The notes: generated by a model not told the origin, from the sequence alone. Positions 6,765 to 14,063 are shown, numbered from the stretch's first letter. The stretch is 20,842 nucleotides of DNA from Viridibacillus sp050279675 (GCF_050279675.1 NZ_JBNNUK010000031.1:1-20842), one strand, 5' to 3'. Numbers and translations are program-made.

Positions 6765-7301
6765 TTGAAAAGAGCAGTGTTTTTAGATCGAGATGGAGTA
6801 ATAAATGAAGTACTAACTGATCGAGTGAAATTTGTAAACGAACCGAATCAATTTTATTTTTTACCTGGTGTAGAAGAAGCAATTAAAAGTTTAAATGAGT
6901 ATTTTGATTATGTGTTTGTCGTAACAAATCAAGGTGGAATTGGATTAGGTTATATGAAGGAAAAGCAGTTACGTACAATTCATGACTATATGGTGGCTGA
7001 ACTGGAGAAAAAGGGAGCAACGATTCATGAGGTTGCCTATTGTCCGCATAAACCAAAGGCTGGGTGTGAATGTAGAAAACCAAATAGCAAAATGATTTTA
7101 GATTTAGGAGAAAAACACAAAATTGATCTTGAAAAATCATATATGGTTGGAGATACTGATACGGATATTCAGGCAGGTAAAAAAGCAGGTACAAGAACCG
7201 TTTTTATTGGTGAGAGTGATCCATTAGCAAATGCAGTGTGTATAAATTTAAAAGAGGCAGTACAATGGATTATTCGTGATATTAAAAATGATAAGAAATA
7301 A
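6765..7301 (+). CDS. HAD-IIIA phosphatase, GmhB-like (histidinol/heptose bisphosphate phosphatase type), 178 aa
   Basis: The N-terminus carries HAD motif I, FLDRDGVIN, with the nucleophilic aspartate. Motif II lies in VVTNQGGIG, and motifs III/IV in RKPNSKM and MVGDTDTDIQAGKKAG. A zinc-binding loop CPHKPKAGCEC (Cys-x-His and two Cys) is typical of GmhB and HisB-N type enzymes. Length is usual. TTG 6765 gives the standard start K-R-A-V-F-L-D and sits 8 nt from AAAGGTG (6750-6756); ATG 6759 is too close to that site. GmhB removes the 7-phosphate of heptose bisphosphate; in Gram-positives this may serve cell-surface glycans, but no glycan genes are nearby, so the substrate is open. Confidence 0.85.
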   Translation: MKRAVFLDRDGVINEVLTDRVKFVNEPNQFYFLPGVEEAIKSLNEYFDYVFVVTNQGGIGLGYMKEKQLRTIHDYMVAELEKKGATIHEVAYCPHKPKAGCECRKPNSKMILDLGEKHKIDLEKSYMVGDTDTDIQAGKKAGTRTVFIGESDPLANAVCINLKEAVQWIIRDIKNDKK

Positions 7302-7336
7302 CCCACAGTGGAAAATTATCCATTATGGGTGTTTTT
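7301..7336 (+). terminator. Terminator of the HAD phosphatase gene
   Basis: ACCCA and TGGA (7301-7305, 7309-7312) pair with TCCA and TGGGT (7319-7322, 7326-7330), with a 3-nt internal loop, followed by five T. It begins at the stop codon. Confidence 0.75.
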
Positions 7337-7390
7337 ATCTCAACGCATTGTGAAGTGGTCACGGGTTAGAGCTAATATAATGAATGAAAG

Positions 7391-7426
7391 AAGAACGGAT
7401 TCCAAGCGGTGGAATCCGTTCTTTTT
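7391..7426 (+). terminator. Strong orphan terminator
   Basis: AAGAACGGATTCCA (7391-7404) pairs perfectly with TGGAATCCGTTCTT (7410-7423) around a 5-nt loop, ending in a T-run. No gene lies between it and the previous terminator 55 nt upstream, so the gene it served appears to be lost. Confidence 0.85.
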
Positions 7427-7470
7427 CATTGTTTTTTTTTAATGACAAAAGTTATTTTGGTTGGAGTTTT

Positions 7471-7575
7471 ATTGAACGAACGATGAGCTTAGTTTAATAA
7501 TCTTATCTAGTTCTGTTCAACAATCGGGTGCTTTAGTAAAAGATCGTTGAGCTGTTCAGACAGCTCTTTTCTTAC
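7471..7575 (+). repeat. Intergenic hairpin repeat, copy 6 (rearranged)
   Basis: A decayed H3 (TTGAACGAACGATGAGC) and H4 come first, then TTCAACAATCGGGTGCTTTAG, which joins an H5/H1-like 5' arm to the H2 tail, then the terminator slot. The order suggests recombination between modules of two copies. Confidence 0.7.
7549..7570 (+). terminator. Variant terminator inside repeat copy 6
   Basis: GAGCTG (7549-7554) pairs perfectly with CAGCTC (7561-7566), loop TTCAGA, followed by TTTT. Compared with GAGTTG/CAGCTC elsewhere, the T-to-C change turns a wobble pair into a Watson-Crick pair. Confidence 0.7.
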
Positions 7576-7628
7576 CTCCAGTCAAGTACTTTTAAAAGAA
7601 TTTCAATGGAATAGATGATTTTGATTTA

Positions 7629-7652
7629 GGTGGTAGGGGTACCCCTACCACC
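7629..7652. repeat. 24-bp perfect palindrome
   Basis: GGTGGTAGGGGT is followed at once by its exact reverse complement, with no spacer. It is G+C-rich in an AT-rich region and has no T-run. It abuts a broken reading frame. It could be a recombination scar, a protein-binding site or the tip of a lost element. Confidence 0.8.
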
Positions 7653-7780
7653 ATGCTGAAAATGGTCGTGATTTAAGAAAATCACAGCTTGTCGAACTTG
7701 TGAAAATGGCAAACGATACTATTGAGGGCTATAAAAACCCAGAATTTAGATTTAACGTTAATACTACTTACCAACAATAA
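7652..7780 (+). pseudogene. C-terminal remnant of an unidentified gene, about 42 codons
   Basis: One frame reads HAENGRDLRKSQLVELVKMA and continues to PEFRFNVNTTYQQ and a TAA at 7778-7780. The amino-acid composition looks like real protein (balanced charge, amphipathic helix). The frame closes upstream at a TAG inside the 24-bp palindrome, and there is no ribosome site or start. It appears to be the tail of a gene whose front was removed at the palindrome. I do not recognise the family. Confidence 0.5.
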
Positions 7781-7852
7781 AAAGTATGAACATAAAAGCC
7801 TTATTATTTTGAAACCCTATTAATTATTAATGAAATTAATTCCATATTTAGA

Positions 7853-7921
7853 TATAATATGCAATAATTACAACGTGTGGGTTATTTATAAAATAACTTT
7901 ATAATCATTTATATTACACGT
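7853..7921 (+). promoter_or_regulatory. Promoter/leader region of ccdA
   Basis: A perfect TATAAT lies at 7853-7858 and a second at 7900-7905; neither has a good -35. ACGTGT (7873-7878) and ACACGT (7916-7921) form an inverted pair enclosing the second box, and the right arm touches the ribosome site. This could be an operator, but the arms are short. Confidence 0.3.
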
Positions 7922-7934
7922 AGGAGATGTTCAA

Positions 7935-8645
7935 ATGAGTACAGACTTAAATTTGTGGTTTTCTTTTGGTGCAGGTTTATTAAGCTTTATTTCACCGTGT
8001 GTCTTTCCTTTGTATCCTGCTTTTCTTTCTTACATTACTGGGATGAGCGTTTCAGAATTGAAGAATGGCATAGGGTTTCAGCAAAAAAAAGCAATTCTAC
8101 ATACAGCTTTTTTTATTATCGGCTTTTCGGTTATTTATTTAGTACTAGGCTTTAGTGCATCAGCATTCAAGGCATGGTTTTTGCAGTTTGAAGATTTAAT
8201 TCAGCAAGTTGGCTCGATATTAATAGTTATATTCGGATTCGTAGTTCTTGGGGTGTTAAAACCAAGTTTTTTAATGAAAGAGCATAGAGTGCAACTTAAA
8301 AATCGACCATCCGGATATTTTGGCTCAATGTTGATAGGTCTTGCTTTTGCCGCTGGATGGACCCCATGCACTGGCCCAATTCTTGGTTCTATTCTTACTT
8401 TAGTTGGTAAAAATCCTGAACAAGGTATATGGTATATGGTTGCTTACATTTTAGGATTCAGTATCCCATTCTTCACACTGGCCTTTTTTGTCTCACGTTT
8501 GAATTGGATTCGTAAATTCAGTCCAATTATTATGAAGATTGGTGGCGTAGTAATGATTGTTGTTGGGGTTGTCTTATTTTTTGATCAAATGAATATTTTC
8601 AACAGAATTTTAGCGCCAATTTTTGGTGATTTTATTGGGTTTTAA
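7935..8645 (+). CDS. ccdA: CcdA-type cytochrome c biogenesis/thiol-disulfide transmembrane protein, 236 aa
   Basis: The N-terminus FGAGLLSFISPCVFPLYPAF is the hallmark of the CcdA/DsbD-beta family, with reactive Cys22; the partner Cys145 is in GWTPCTGPILGS. Six hydrophobic segments are visible and the length of about 236 aa is normal. CcdA passes electrons from cytoplasmic thioredoxin across the membrane to extracytoplasmic thiol oxidoreductases such as ResA, for cytochrome c maturation or spore-envelope synthesis. AGGAG lies 8 nt before the ATG. The next gene, 12 nt downstream, starts like ResA, the expected partner, but has lost the redox domain. An intact partner must therefore be elsewhere, or this copy is idle. 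Confidence 0.93.
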   Translation: MSTDLNLWFSFGAGLLSFISPCVFPLYPAFLSYITGMSVSELKNGIGFQQKKAILHTAFFIIGFSVIYLVLGFSASAFKAWFLQFEDLIQQVGSILIVIFGFVVLGVLKPSFLMKEHRVQLKNRPSGYFGSMLIGLAFAAGWTPCTGPILGSILTLVGKNPEQGIWYMVAYILGFSIPFFTLAFFVSRLNWIRKFSPIIMKIGGVVMIVVGVVLFFDQMNIFNRILAPIFGDFIGF

Positions 8646-8657
8646 GGAGGAACAGAT

Positions 8658-9224
8658 ATGAGAAAAAGAACTGTTTTTCGAACTCTTATCTTAGCAATTA
8701 TGGTTTTCGGCATTAGTTATACCATTTATAATACTTTCACAAAAGATACTAATCAATTAGTAAAAGTTGGTGATGTTTCACCGGATTTTGTTCTTGAAGA
8801 TTTAGATGGTGTGAAGTGTAAATTGTCAGATTATAAAGGAAAAGGAGTTGCAAAGGATGAACCTGTTGTCTTAGATACCACTCAGAAGGAGAAAGACGAA
8901 GAACCAATAGAAAATACTTTCCCTCGTATGATTGATCAAGAGATAGCGTCTCCTATAGGTGAAAGTATGTTTAATTTTACATATGCTGGTAGAGATCCAT
9001 TGAAAATATCCTTAGTAAATACTGGAACTGAAAGCTTTTTATACAAAATTCTAGATGCAGATAAGGAAACAGATGTAGCAAATGGTGTTTTAAAAAGTAA
9101 AGAAAGTTATGAACAGTTATTTGATGGATTACCCGAAGGCGATTATGTTATATATTGCGTTGTAGAAGAGGAAGAGTCTCCTATAGATATAAAACTAAAG
9201 GTAAAGGTAGAGATACTTCGCTAA
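8658..9224 (+). CDS. Chimeric protein: ResA-like N-terminus joined to an unrelated C-terminal domain, 188 aa
   Basis: Residues 1-62 match the start of ResA-type thiol-disulfide oxidoreductases: a signal anchor (about 7-26), then VKVGDVSPDFVLEDLDG and KLSDYKGKG. In ResA the next residues are V-FLNFWGTWC-x-x-C. Here the thioredoxin core and its CxxC are absent. From about residue 63 (near 8844) the sequence changes to DEPVVLDTTQKEKDEEPIEN and then a beta-rich acidic domain (FNFTYAGRDPLKISLVN, LPEGDYVIYCVVEEEE), which resembles the body of a small exported lipoprotein. PVVLDT also resembles a ResA segment, so two junctions are possible. The frame is intact and AAGGAGGA is 6 nt before the ATG, so a membrane-anchored product is likely, but it cannot do dithiol chemistry. 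Confidence 0.8.
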   Translation: MRKRTVFRTLILAIMVFGISYTIYNTFTKDTNQLVKVGDVSPDFVLEDLDGVKCKLSDYKGKGVAKDEPVVLDTTQKEKDEEPIENTFPRMIDQEIASPIGESMFNFTYAGRDPLKISLVNTGTESFLYKILDADKETDVANGVLKSKESYEQLFDGLPEGDYVIYCVVEEEESPIDIKLKVKVEILR

Positions 9225-9233
9225 ATAATTTGA

Positions 9234-9530
9234 TTTAAGCAGAAACCACAAGTTGGAAGTATTAATAAGATTTCCAAAAATGCGGTATGGGATATTAATG
9301 CACTCATTGAAAAGTATGGAGAGGAACGTGTTATTAATTAAGGTCAAGTCAATATAAATGAAATAAATCGGTGGATAAACATGAATGTGATTCCTAAATC
9401 TATAGTCGTACAAAATCTGACAGTTGTTAGCATTATACTGGATTTTCTCATTATATTAAAAATTGCAGATTTACCAGAGAGAGATTCAGTTGCCGAAGAT
9501 TTTGTGTTTTTAGCTTCTGAACTAGAATGA
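9234..9530 (+). pseudogene. Broken gene with one internal stop, about 98 codons
   Basis: A single frame from 9234 to the TGA at 9528-9530 is interrupted only by TAA at 9339-9341. The first part reads INKISKNAVWDINALIEKYG and EERVIN; the second reads GQVNINEINRWINMNV, then NLTVVSIILDFLIILKIADL and PERDSVAEDFVFLASELE. Both look like true protein and share the frame, so the simplest reading is one decayed gene with a nonsense mutation. There is no start near the 5' edge. Alternatively, ATG 9381 after GGTGG (9370-9374) could start a 49-aa protein. Family not recognised. Confidence 0.5.
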
Positions 9531-9603
9531 TATTGTCTTTTTATTTTTTTTGCGAAAGGCGTTGGGCTGAGGGGGAGTAATCTGGTCCTATTGAAAGTAG
9601 ACG

Positions 9604-9682
9604 ATGAGTCCGGTACAATACAGAACTCATTTTACTCAAGCTACCTAATGAAATAACCGTGTCTAACTTTTAGGGGGGAGGG
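9604..9682 (+). mobile_element. Relic of the right end of an IS3-family (IS150-type) insertion sequence
   Basis: The frame from 9604 reads MSPVQYRTHFTQAT and then TAA (9646-9648). This is the characteristic C-terminus of IS3-family OrfB transposases (integrase core, K-x-M-SPVQYR). Twelve nucleotides later TGTCTAACTTTTAGGGGGG (9660-9678) matches the typical right terminal inverted repeat of IS150-group elements. Upstream in-frame stops and the absence of the rest of the transposase show that only the last 80 or so bp remain. No left end is visible. The remainder of the gap, 9531-9603 and 9683-9803, shows nothing recognisable. Confidence 0.8.
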
Positions 9683-9803
9683 TTATAGGTTATTTGTGTT
9701 GTGCATTTTTAGTATAACATGTCTATTTCCATACAGTTTTCGGAAGTTAATCCCTCTAATTGCAACCTCAGATTAATTTTCAAAATAGTTAATAATATTA
9801 CTA

Positions 9804-10439
9804 TTACAACTTCTCTAACTTAAATTTATTTATTCTATAGACTTCATCACAAAGAAGATCGATATCCTCTTGATTATGACTGGTCATAATAATTGTTTTC
9901 CCTTCCTTTTTATAATTAAGTAAGAGACTACGTAATTTTTCTACACTTTCAAAATCTAAAGCATTAAATGGTTCATCTAATATTAACACTTCTTGATTTT
10001 CCATGAAGGCTTGTGCTAAAGCCAGCTTCTGCTTCATACCTAATGAATACTTCCGTACTTTCTGTTCAGCTGTAGGCTGAAGTCCAACTAAGTTCATTGT
10101 TTTAATGATTTGCTCATCATCAATTTTATTCTGTATCATGGCCAGAGATTTTAGATTTTCAAAACCCGTTTTATTTCCTAGATATCCTGGCCTATCAATT
10201 ATGATTCCAAAGTTCTTTGGAAAAGTAATATCCTTATGTAAATATTCTCCTCCAATTAATATTTCACCGTGATCGGGTCTAACAAATCCACAAATCAACT
10301 TAAATAATACAGATTTTCCAGAGCCGTTAGGACCTACAATTCCGTATATTTTTCCTTTTTCAATAGTTAAATCTATATCTTGAAATATAGTTAAGTCCTT
10401 ATAGGACTTTTGGACATTTTTCACTTCAATAAGGCTCAT
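9804..10439 (-). CDS. ABC transporter ATP-binding protein, 211 aa
   Basis: A complete ATPase domain: Walker A GPNGSGKS (36-43), Q-loop region around residues 70-90, a signature reading YSLGMKQK (131-138; a degenerate LSGGQ, as in many drug and bacteriocin exporter ATPases), Walker B VLILDEPF (151-158) and the switch His188 in MTSHN. The length is short but normal for ABC-2 exporters. It is the last gene of a three-gene minus-strand operon, starting 6 nt after the stop of the 489-aa permease, and presumably powers the two permeases upstream. It is peripheral on the cytoplasmic face. Substrate unknown; export of a peptide or self-protection is a reasonable guess from operon form only. Confidence 0.93.
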   Translation of the reverse strand: MSLIEVKNVQKSYKDLTIFQDIDLTIEKGKIYGIVGPNGSGKSVLFKLICGFVRPDHGEILIGGEYLHKDITFPKNFGIIIDRPGYLGNKTGFENLKSLAMIQNKIDDEQIIKTMNLVGLQPTAEQKVRKYSLGMKQKLALAQAFMENQEVLILDEPFNALDFESVEKLRSLLLNYKKEGKTIIMTSHNQEDIDLLCDEVYRINKFKLEKL

Positions 10440-10445
10440 TTATAG

Positions 10446-11915
10446 TCATACTCCCTCAAATACATATTTTTTGTTAAGTAAATAAAATAAACATATCCCT
10501 TCAACCAAAACTATGAGGATCAAATACAATGATATAGTCATTGGTGATGTGCCATATATCAAATGGCTGTACCCATTTAAACCCACTGGAATGTATTTAT
10601 AACCAGGGAATAATAATGCGATAAAGATGCCTATTGTAACCAAATTGGTTGAACTGCTTTTTAAAACTATTTGTAACGTAATCAACAGCAGAAGGTAAAT
10701 GCTTATTTGTAGAAAGCCATTGATAAAAAAGTGATATAGCAGAGAAGTAATGTTCATATCTTCCACTACTGTCACTCGTAAGGAAAATTCCATGCCTTTA
10801 AAATATGCCACTGTTAAAGTCAATATAAATATAAAAATCAAATACATTATTGCCATTAATAAAATATTACGGAACCATTCGCCCATCCATTTAAACATAG
10901 ACGTGTAGCGAATAATTTTGTAGTAGCTCAACTCTGAAAATTCTCTTGCTAAATAGACTTGTGCCAGATATAAAAAGCCGAAGAATACTACTATGTAATA
11001 CATATACGACAAGAGAGTATAACCCTCAGATGATGTACCGAAAAAATTAAGGAGAAATAGATCAATTACAGTATTACTTCGGCTGTCTGCCATAAAGTAA
11101 GTTCCTAATACTAATACAGAAAGATATACGGCGATGCCCGTCTGAAAAGCAGTAAAGCTGACTTTTTGTTTTCCATCTTTAAATTGCAAGGCTAGATAGA
11201 TTAATCCAAGCGAAAAGATTGCGATTAAAGGGATAGTGAATGTGGTTTTCCAAAGATTTAATGTTTGAAACATAGCGACATAGTTTGATAAAGACAATTT
11301 CGCTAAGTTCTCAGGGAAAAGCTTCCAGGATACAAAAGAAAATATATATAAAATCGTAACAATGAAGCTTATCCATCTCCACGACTGAAGAAAGACATAT
11401 ATAGTAGTAACCGAAGCTAAAATAATTAATGTCGTAATAAAGAACATAACTATTTGATATATAAGAGCAAGAACAGGGAAATCAAAATACTGTCTCATAA
11501 TGGCAGTAGGTTCAAGTAAGTTACTTCCTGAACTCCATTCGTTTGCAAAGGGGAACCCTATAGTCATGATGAATGCAACTAATAACCAAACGATAATCGT
11601 CATAGCTAAATACATTAGAATTTTCTTAGAAACCATGAGTACCCACTTTTTATATGAGCCTAATCTGATCAATAAATGATATTCAAAGTCCTTTACTAAA
11701 AAAGTCACATTGAAATATAAGAGGAATGGTAAAACGAAATAAATAATCAAGTTAACATCACTTAATAATGTAATTAGCAGATCCCAAGCATTAACGGATG
11801 CATTACTTTCGATAATTGTTTTTCTAATTCCAAAACAATAGATAAAAGTAACAAAACCTAATATAATCCATCTTAACTGCAGCAACTCATTAATAAGAAT
11901 TCTCAAAATGACCAT
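10446..11915 (-). CDS. ABC-2-type permease, large subunit, 489 aa
   Basis: The protein is hydrophobic throughout, with roughly ten to twelve membrane segments (for example LITLLSDVNLIIYFVLPFLLYF, VLALIYQIVMFFITTLIILAS, MAIMYLIFIFILTLTVAYF). It starts with the short amphipathic MVILRILINELLQLRW common to exporters of the ABC-2 type. No catalytic or substrate-specific motif is seen. The start overlaps the end of the upstream permease by 13 nt, with AAAAGGAA about 9 nt before the ATG, which suggests translational coupling. The ATPase follows at once. It should form half of the transport channel. It is about twice as long as its partner permease, possibly an internal duplication. Confidence 0.85.
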   Translation of the reverse strand: MVILRILINELLQLRWIILGFVTFIYCFGIRKTIIESNASVNAWDLLITLLSDVNLIIYFVLPFLLYFNVTFLVKDFEYHLLIRLGSYKKWVLMVSKKILMYLAMTIIVWLLVAFIMTIGFPFANEWSSGSNLLEPTAIMRQYFDFPVLALIYQIVMFFITTLIILASVTTIYVFLQSWRWISFIVTILYIFSFVSWKLFPENLAKLSLSNYVAMFQTLNLWKTTFTIPLIAIFSLGLIYLALQFKDGKQKVSFTAFQTGIAVYLSVLVLGTYFMADSRSNTVIDLFLLNFFGTSSEGYTLLSYMYYIVVFFGFLYLAQVYLAREFSELSYYKIIRYTSMFKWMGEWFRNILLMAIMYLIFIFILTLTVAYFKGMEFSLRVTVVEDMNITSLLYHFFINGFLQISIYLLLLITLQIVLKSSSTNLVTIGIFIALLFPGYKYIPVGLNGYSHLIYGTSPMTISLYLILIVLVEGICLFYLLNKKYVFEGV

Positions 11916-12685
11916 TCTGTCGAATTCCTTTTCTTAAGATATACATAACTCACTATCACAGTTATTAATAAAATCGTAAATGGTACAAATACAGTCCATA
12001 ATTCTTGTTGGATTATAGAGTACGGGAAAATTGTATATAATGGTGCAAACTTTGAAATACCTAACACAGCAGAGACAAAGCTCATACCTTGATACCATAC
12101 AACTGGTATCGATAAAGCAACAAATGCATTATCTAAGATCAGGCATAAGATTAAAGGCAAAGTAGCATATAAAACTCCATTGATACCTACCCAGAGGGAG
12201 TATATAAATCCATACACAAAAGGCCCGAAAACTAATAATTGATCGAAAGTTACCGTACCATGCAGATTCCCACTAACCCCAACATTTGAGATAAATGCAA
12301 CTTGAGGGTTTATATATTGAGCAAACAAGAACGGTAAAAACGCATATAAAAATGAAACCCCAAATGAAAGAAGTGTATTTACCATGATTTTAGCGTTCAA
12401 ATATGTATTAAAATCTATTCGTATCTTGGTATATGTTAAATAATTATTATTTCTTTCATGAATTATTGTATCCGCAAAAACGAATAATACTAAAATCGGG
12501 AAAATCATTGCACCAATACCGTTGAGCAAACGCCCGTAGAGATCGATATTGTCAGTGAAGGAATAGCCATCTTGGATTATTAAGTATTGTATCCATACAG
12601 GTAAAGTAATAATAAGAAACCAAGTTAGAACCCTATTAAACGTAAATATTTGCTTAAATTCAACCCCTATTTGTTGTTTTAACAT
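11903..12685 (-). CDS. ABC-2-type permease, small subunit, 260 aa
   Basis: About six hydrophobic segments (VLTWFLIITLPVWIQYLII, IFPILVLFVFADTII, NTLLSFGVSFLYAFLPFLFA, and a C-terminal VFVPFTILLITVIVSYVYL) after an N-terminal amphipathic MLKQQIGVEFKQIF. The ATG with complement at 12683-12685 is chosen because AGGGGAG lies 6 nt upstream; an in-frame ATG six codons earlier overlaps that site. It is the first gene of the operon permease-permease-ATPase. The region before it holds a nested inverted repeat (12733-12775). The 13-nt overlap with the second permease links their translation. Confidence 0.85.
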   Translation of the reverse strand: MLKQQIGVEFKQIFTFNRVLTWFLIITLPVWIQYLIIQDGYSFTDNIDLYGRLLNGIGAMIFPILVLFVFADTIIHERNNNYLTYTKIRIDFNTYLNAKIMVNTLLSFGVSFLYAFLPFLFAQYINPQVAFISNVGVSGNLHGTVTFDQLLVFGPFVYGFIYSLWVGINGVLYATLPLILCLILDNAFVALSIPVVWYQGMSFVSAVLGISKFAPLYTIFPYSIIQQELWTVFVPFTILLITVIVSYVYLKKRNSTEWSF

Positions 12686-12732
12686 CTCTCTCTCCCCTTC
12701 CATCTATTTTATTATCGCCATGAAGAAGTTTA

Positions 12733-12775
12733 CCAGCTACACAGAAAAAAGTTTGATCAAAATTCTGTGAACTGG
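12733..12775 (-). promoter_or_regulatory. Nested inverted repeat upstream of the ABC operon
   Basis: CCAG (12733) and CACAGAA (12740-12746) are mirrored by TTCTGTG (12763-12769) and CTGG (12772-12775). Between them TTTGATCAAA (12752-12761) is itself palindromic. It lies about 50 bp upstream of the start codon of the first permease, a normal place for an operator. No clear -35/-10 pair is visible on the minus strand. Confidence 0.4.
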
Positions 12776-12792
12776 CAGTAGGTTAGTTTTAT

Positions 12793-12839
12793 AACCAATA
12801 AAAAAGGATCTTCTAATTAAAGAACCCTTTTTATTGGTT
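12793..12839 (-). terminator. Terminator of the lipoprotein gene
   Basis: AACCAATAAAAA (12793-12804) pairs with TTTTTATTGGTT (12828-12839), with further GG/CC and CTT/AAG pairs inside. Read on the minus strand it overlaps the lipoprotein stop codon and runs into six T. It separates that gene from the ABC operon. Confidence 0.8.
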
Positions 12840-13779
12840 AATTTATTTTCTTATTATCTTTACTTAGAACATGAATTTCATAAGGACCTGAAAGTGATTT
12901 GTTTATTTGTGTATATTGAAAAAATTCATTTGTGAGTTCTTCTATACGTTTTCCTATTTCTTTAGCCTTTTTATCTATACTGTCAATGGAAGTATTAATA
13001 ATAATGGGATTCTGATCATCTATTATAGTAGTAGATGTAACTTTGAGATCATTTATTTCTTTCAACCCTTGATCTATTGATGGCATAACTTTCATTTCCC
13101 AATCTCGTTTTAAATTTGTTTTAAAACGTATTGGTATATCCGTAACATTGAAACCCTTTTCTTGAGCTAACTTTAGAAACTCTTTATGAAAATTGTTAAC
13201 CTCATTTGGATCAATAATCTCTTTATTCTTTTTATAGAACATTAAGTCTAATTGTACGATGCGTCCATCAGTAGCTGAATATCTAGTTCCTATCAATACA
13301 TTTATTTTATAAGTTTGTTTCATTATATTGGCTATTTCGTCAATAACCTTTTGTTCATGCTCTTGTTTTTCTGTCTGATTAGTTTTATTCCAATCAGCAA
13401 GAACTTTAACTTTATAATCCGTGTATTTTTTTGATTGTAATACTTCTTCAATATTACTTTGAAGGTCGTCTTTTAAATAATTAAAATTCTTTTTAGAATA
13501 AGGTCTAATCACAAGAACGACTTCTTTCTTCGCACGAGAAAGGGTTAAATCATAACCATCTGGATAGCCCTTTTTCTTAAACACTTTTTTGTTGAAAGAA
13601 GATTCTATTGCATTTTTTAAATTGATCGTTTCGTAATAGGAAATTAAATTATTTTTAATCTCTTTAGATGTGACATTATTAACAGAGCTTTCCATTTCTT
13701 TAATATTATTATTTGATGTGCATGCTACCACAAAAAATAACGTAACAAATAAAATGAAAAGCATTAACATTCTATTCAA
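12838..13779 (-). CDS. Exported lipoprotein of unknown function, 313 aa
   Basis: A classic lipoprotein signal peptide: basic MNRM, hydrophobic LMLFILFVTLFF and lipobox VVAC with Cys20, then a polar linker. The mature part is lysine-rich and alternates strands and helices (KKEVVLVIRPYSKKN, KVKVLADWNKT, INVLIGTRYSATDGRIVQLDL, PIIINTSIDSID). It resembles Bacillus lipoproteins of the DUF4030 type, but I recall that family only loosely. The protein should be anchored on the outer face of the membrane. The start is TTG with AGGTG 6 nt upstream. It has its own terminator and is probably not part of the ABC operon downstream. Confidence 0.8.
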   Translation of the reverse strand: MNRMLMLFILFVTLFFVVACTSNNNIKEMESSVNNVTSKEIKNNLISYYETINLKNAIESSFNKKVFKKKGYPDGYDLTLSRAKKEVVLVIRPYSKKNFNYLKDDLQSNIEEVLQSKKYTDYKVKVLADWNKTNQTEKQEHEQKVIDEIANIMKQTYKINVLIGTRYSATDGRIVQLDLMFYKKNKEIIDPNEVNNFHKEFLKLAQEKGFNVTDIPIRFKTNLKRDWEMKVMPSIDQGLKEINDLKVTSTTIIDDQNPIIINTSIDSIDKKAKEIGKRIEELTNEFFQYTQINKSLSGPYEIHVLSKDNKKIN

Positions 13780-13862
13780 ATAAACACCTCATAAATTATT
13801 TACAATTTTGTCCAACGTTGTTAATTGTAACATAGTAATATATTTCTTTAAAAATGAAATAA

Positions 13863-14041
13863 CTTCCGTTATCGGGCGCGATTGTTTAATAAGTGCCTCT
13901 TTTTCTTATTCAACTAACGGGGGCGTTGATCCAAGAAGGATTAACGTTCTTTTTTGTTGGAGCTATTGAACTAACGGGGCAGATTAGTTCAATAGTTTTG
14001 TTTAACTTGTATTCAACAATCGGGCCATAATGTGGAATAAT
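13863..14041 (+). repeat. Intergenic hairpin repeat, copy 7, with a different terminator
   Basis: All modules are present: H1 (ATCGGGCGCGATTGTTTAAT), H2 arm TTCAACTAACGGGGGCG, slot, H3 (TTGAACTAAC 13966-13975 with ATTAGTTCAA 13983-13992), H4 and H5. The slot holds a terminator unrelated to the GAGTTG/CAGCTC type. The copy sits between divergent genes and keeps the plus orientation. Confidence 0.87.
13924..13955 (+). terminator. Second terminator type inside repeat copy 7
   Basis: CGTTGATCC (13924-13932) pairs with GGATTAACG (13938-13946), one mismatch, loop AAGAA, followed by TTC and six T. A decayed version of the same stem is in copy 13 near 17077-17098. Confidence 0.7.
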
Positions 14042-14063
14042 AAAATTTGTCATTATTTTAATG

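Noticed and set aside
6883..7194. 103-codon minus-strand frame
   Set aside because: Lies antisense within the HAD phosphatase gene, whose motifs are unambiguous.
9195..9413. 72-codon minus-strand frame across the decayed gene
   Set aside because: Composition (many Ile, Tyr and Asn) is that of translated AT-rich antisense DNA; the plus-strand reading is more protein-like.
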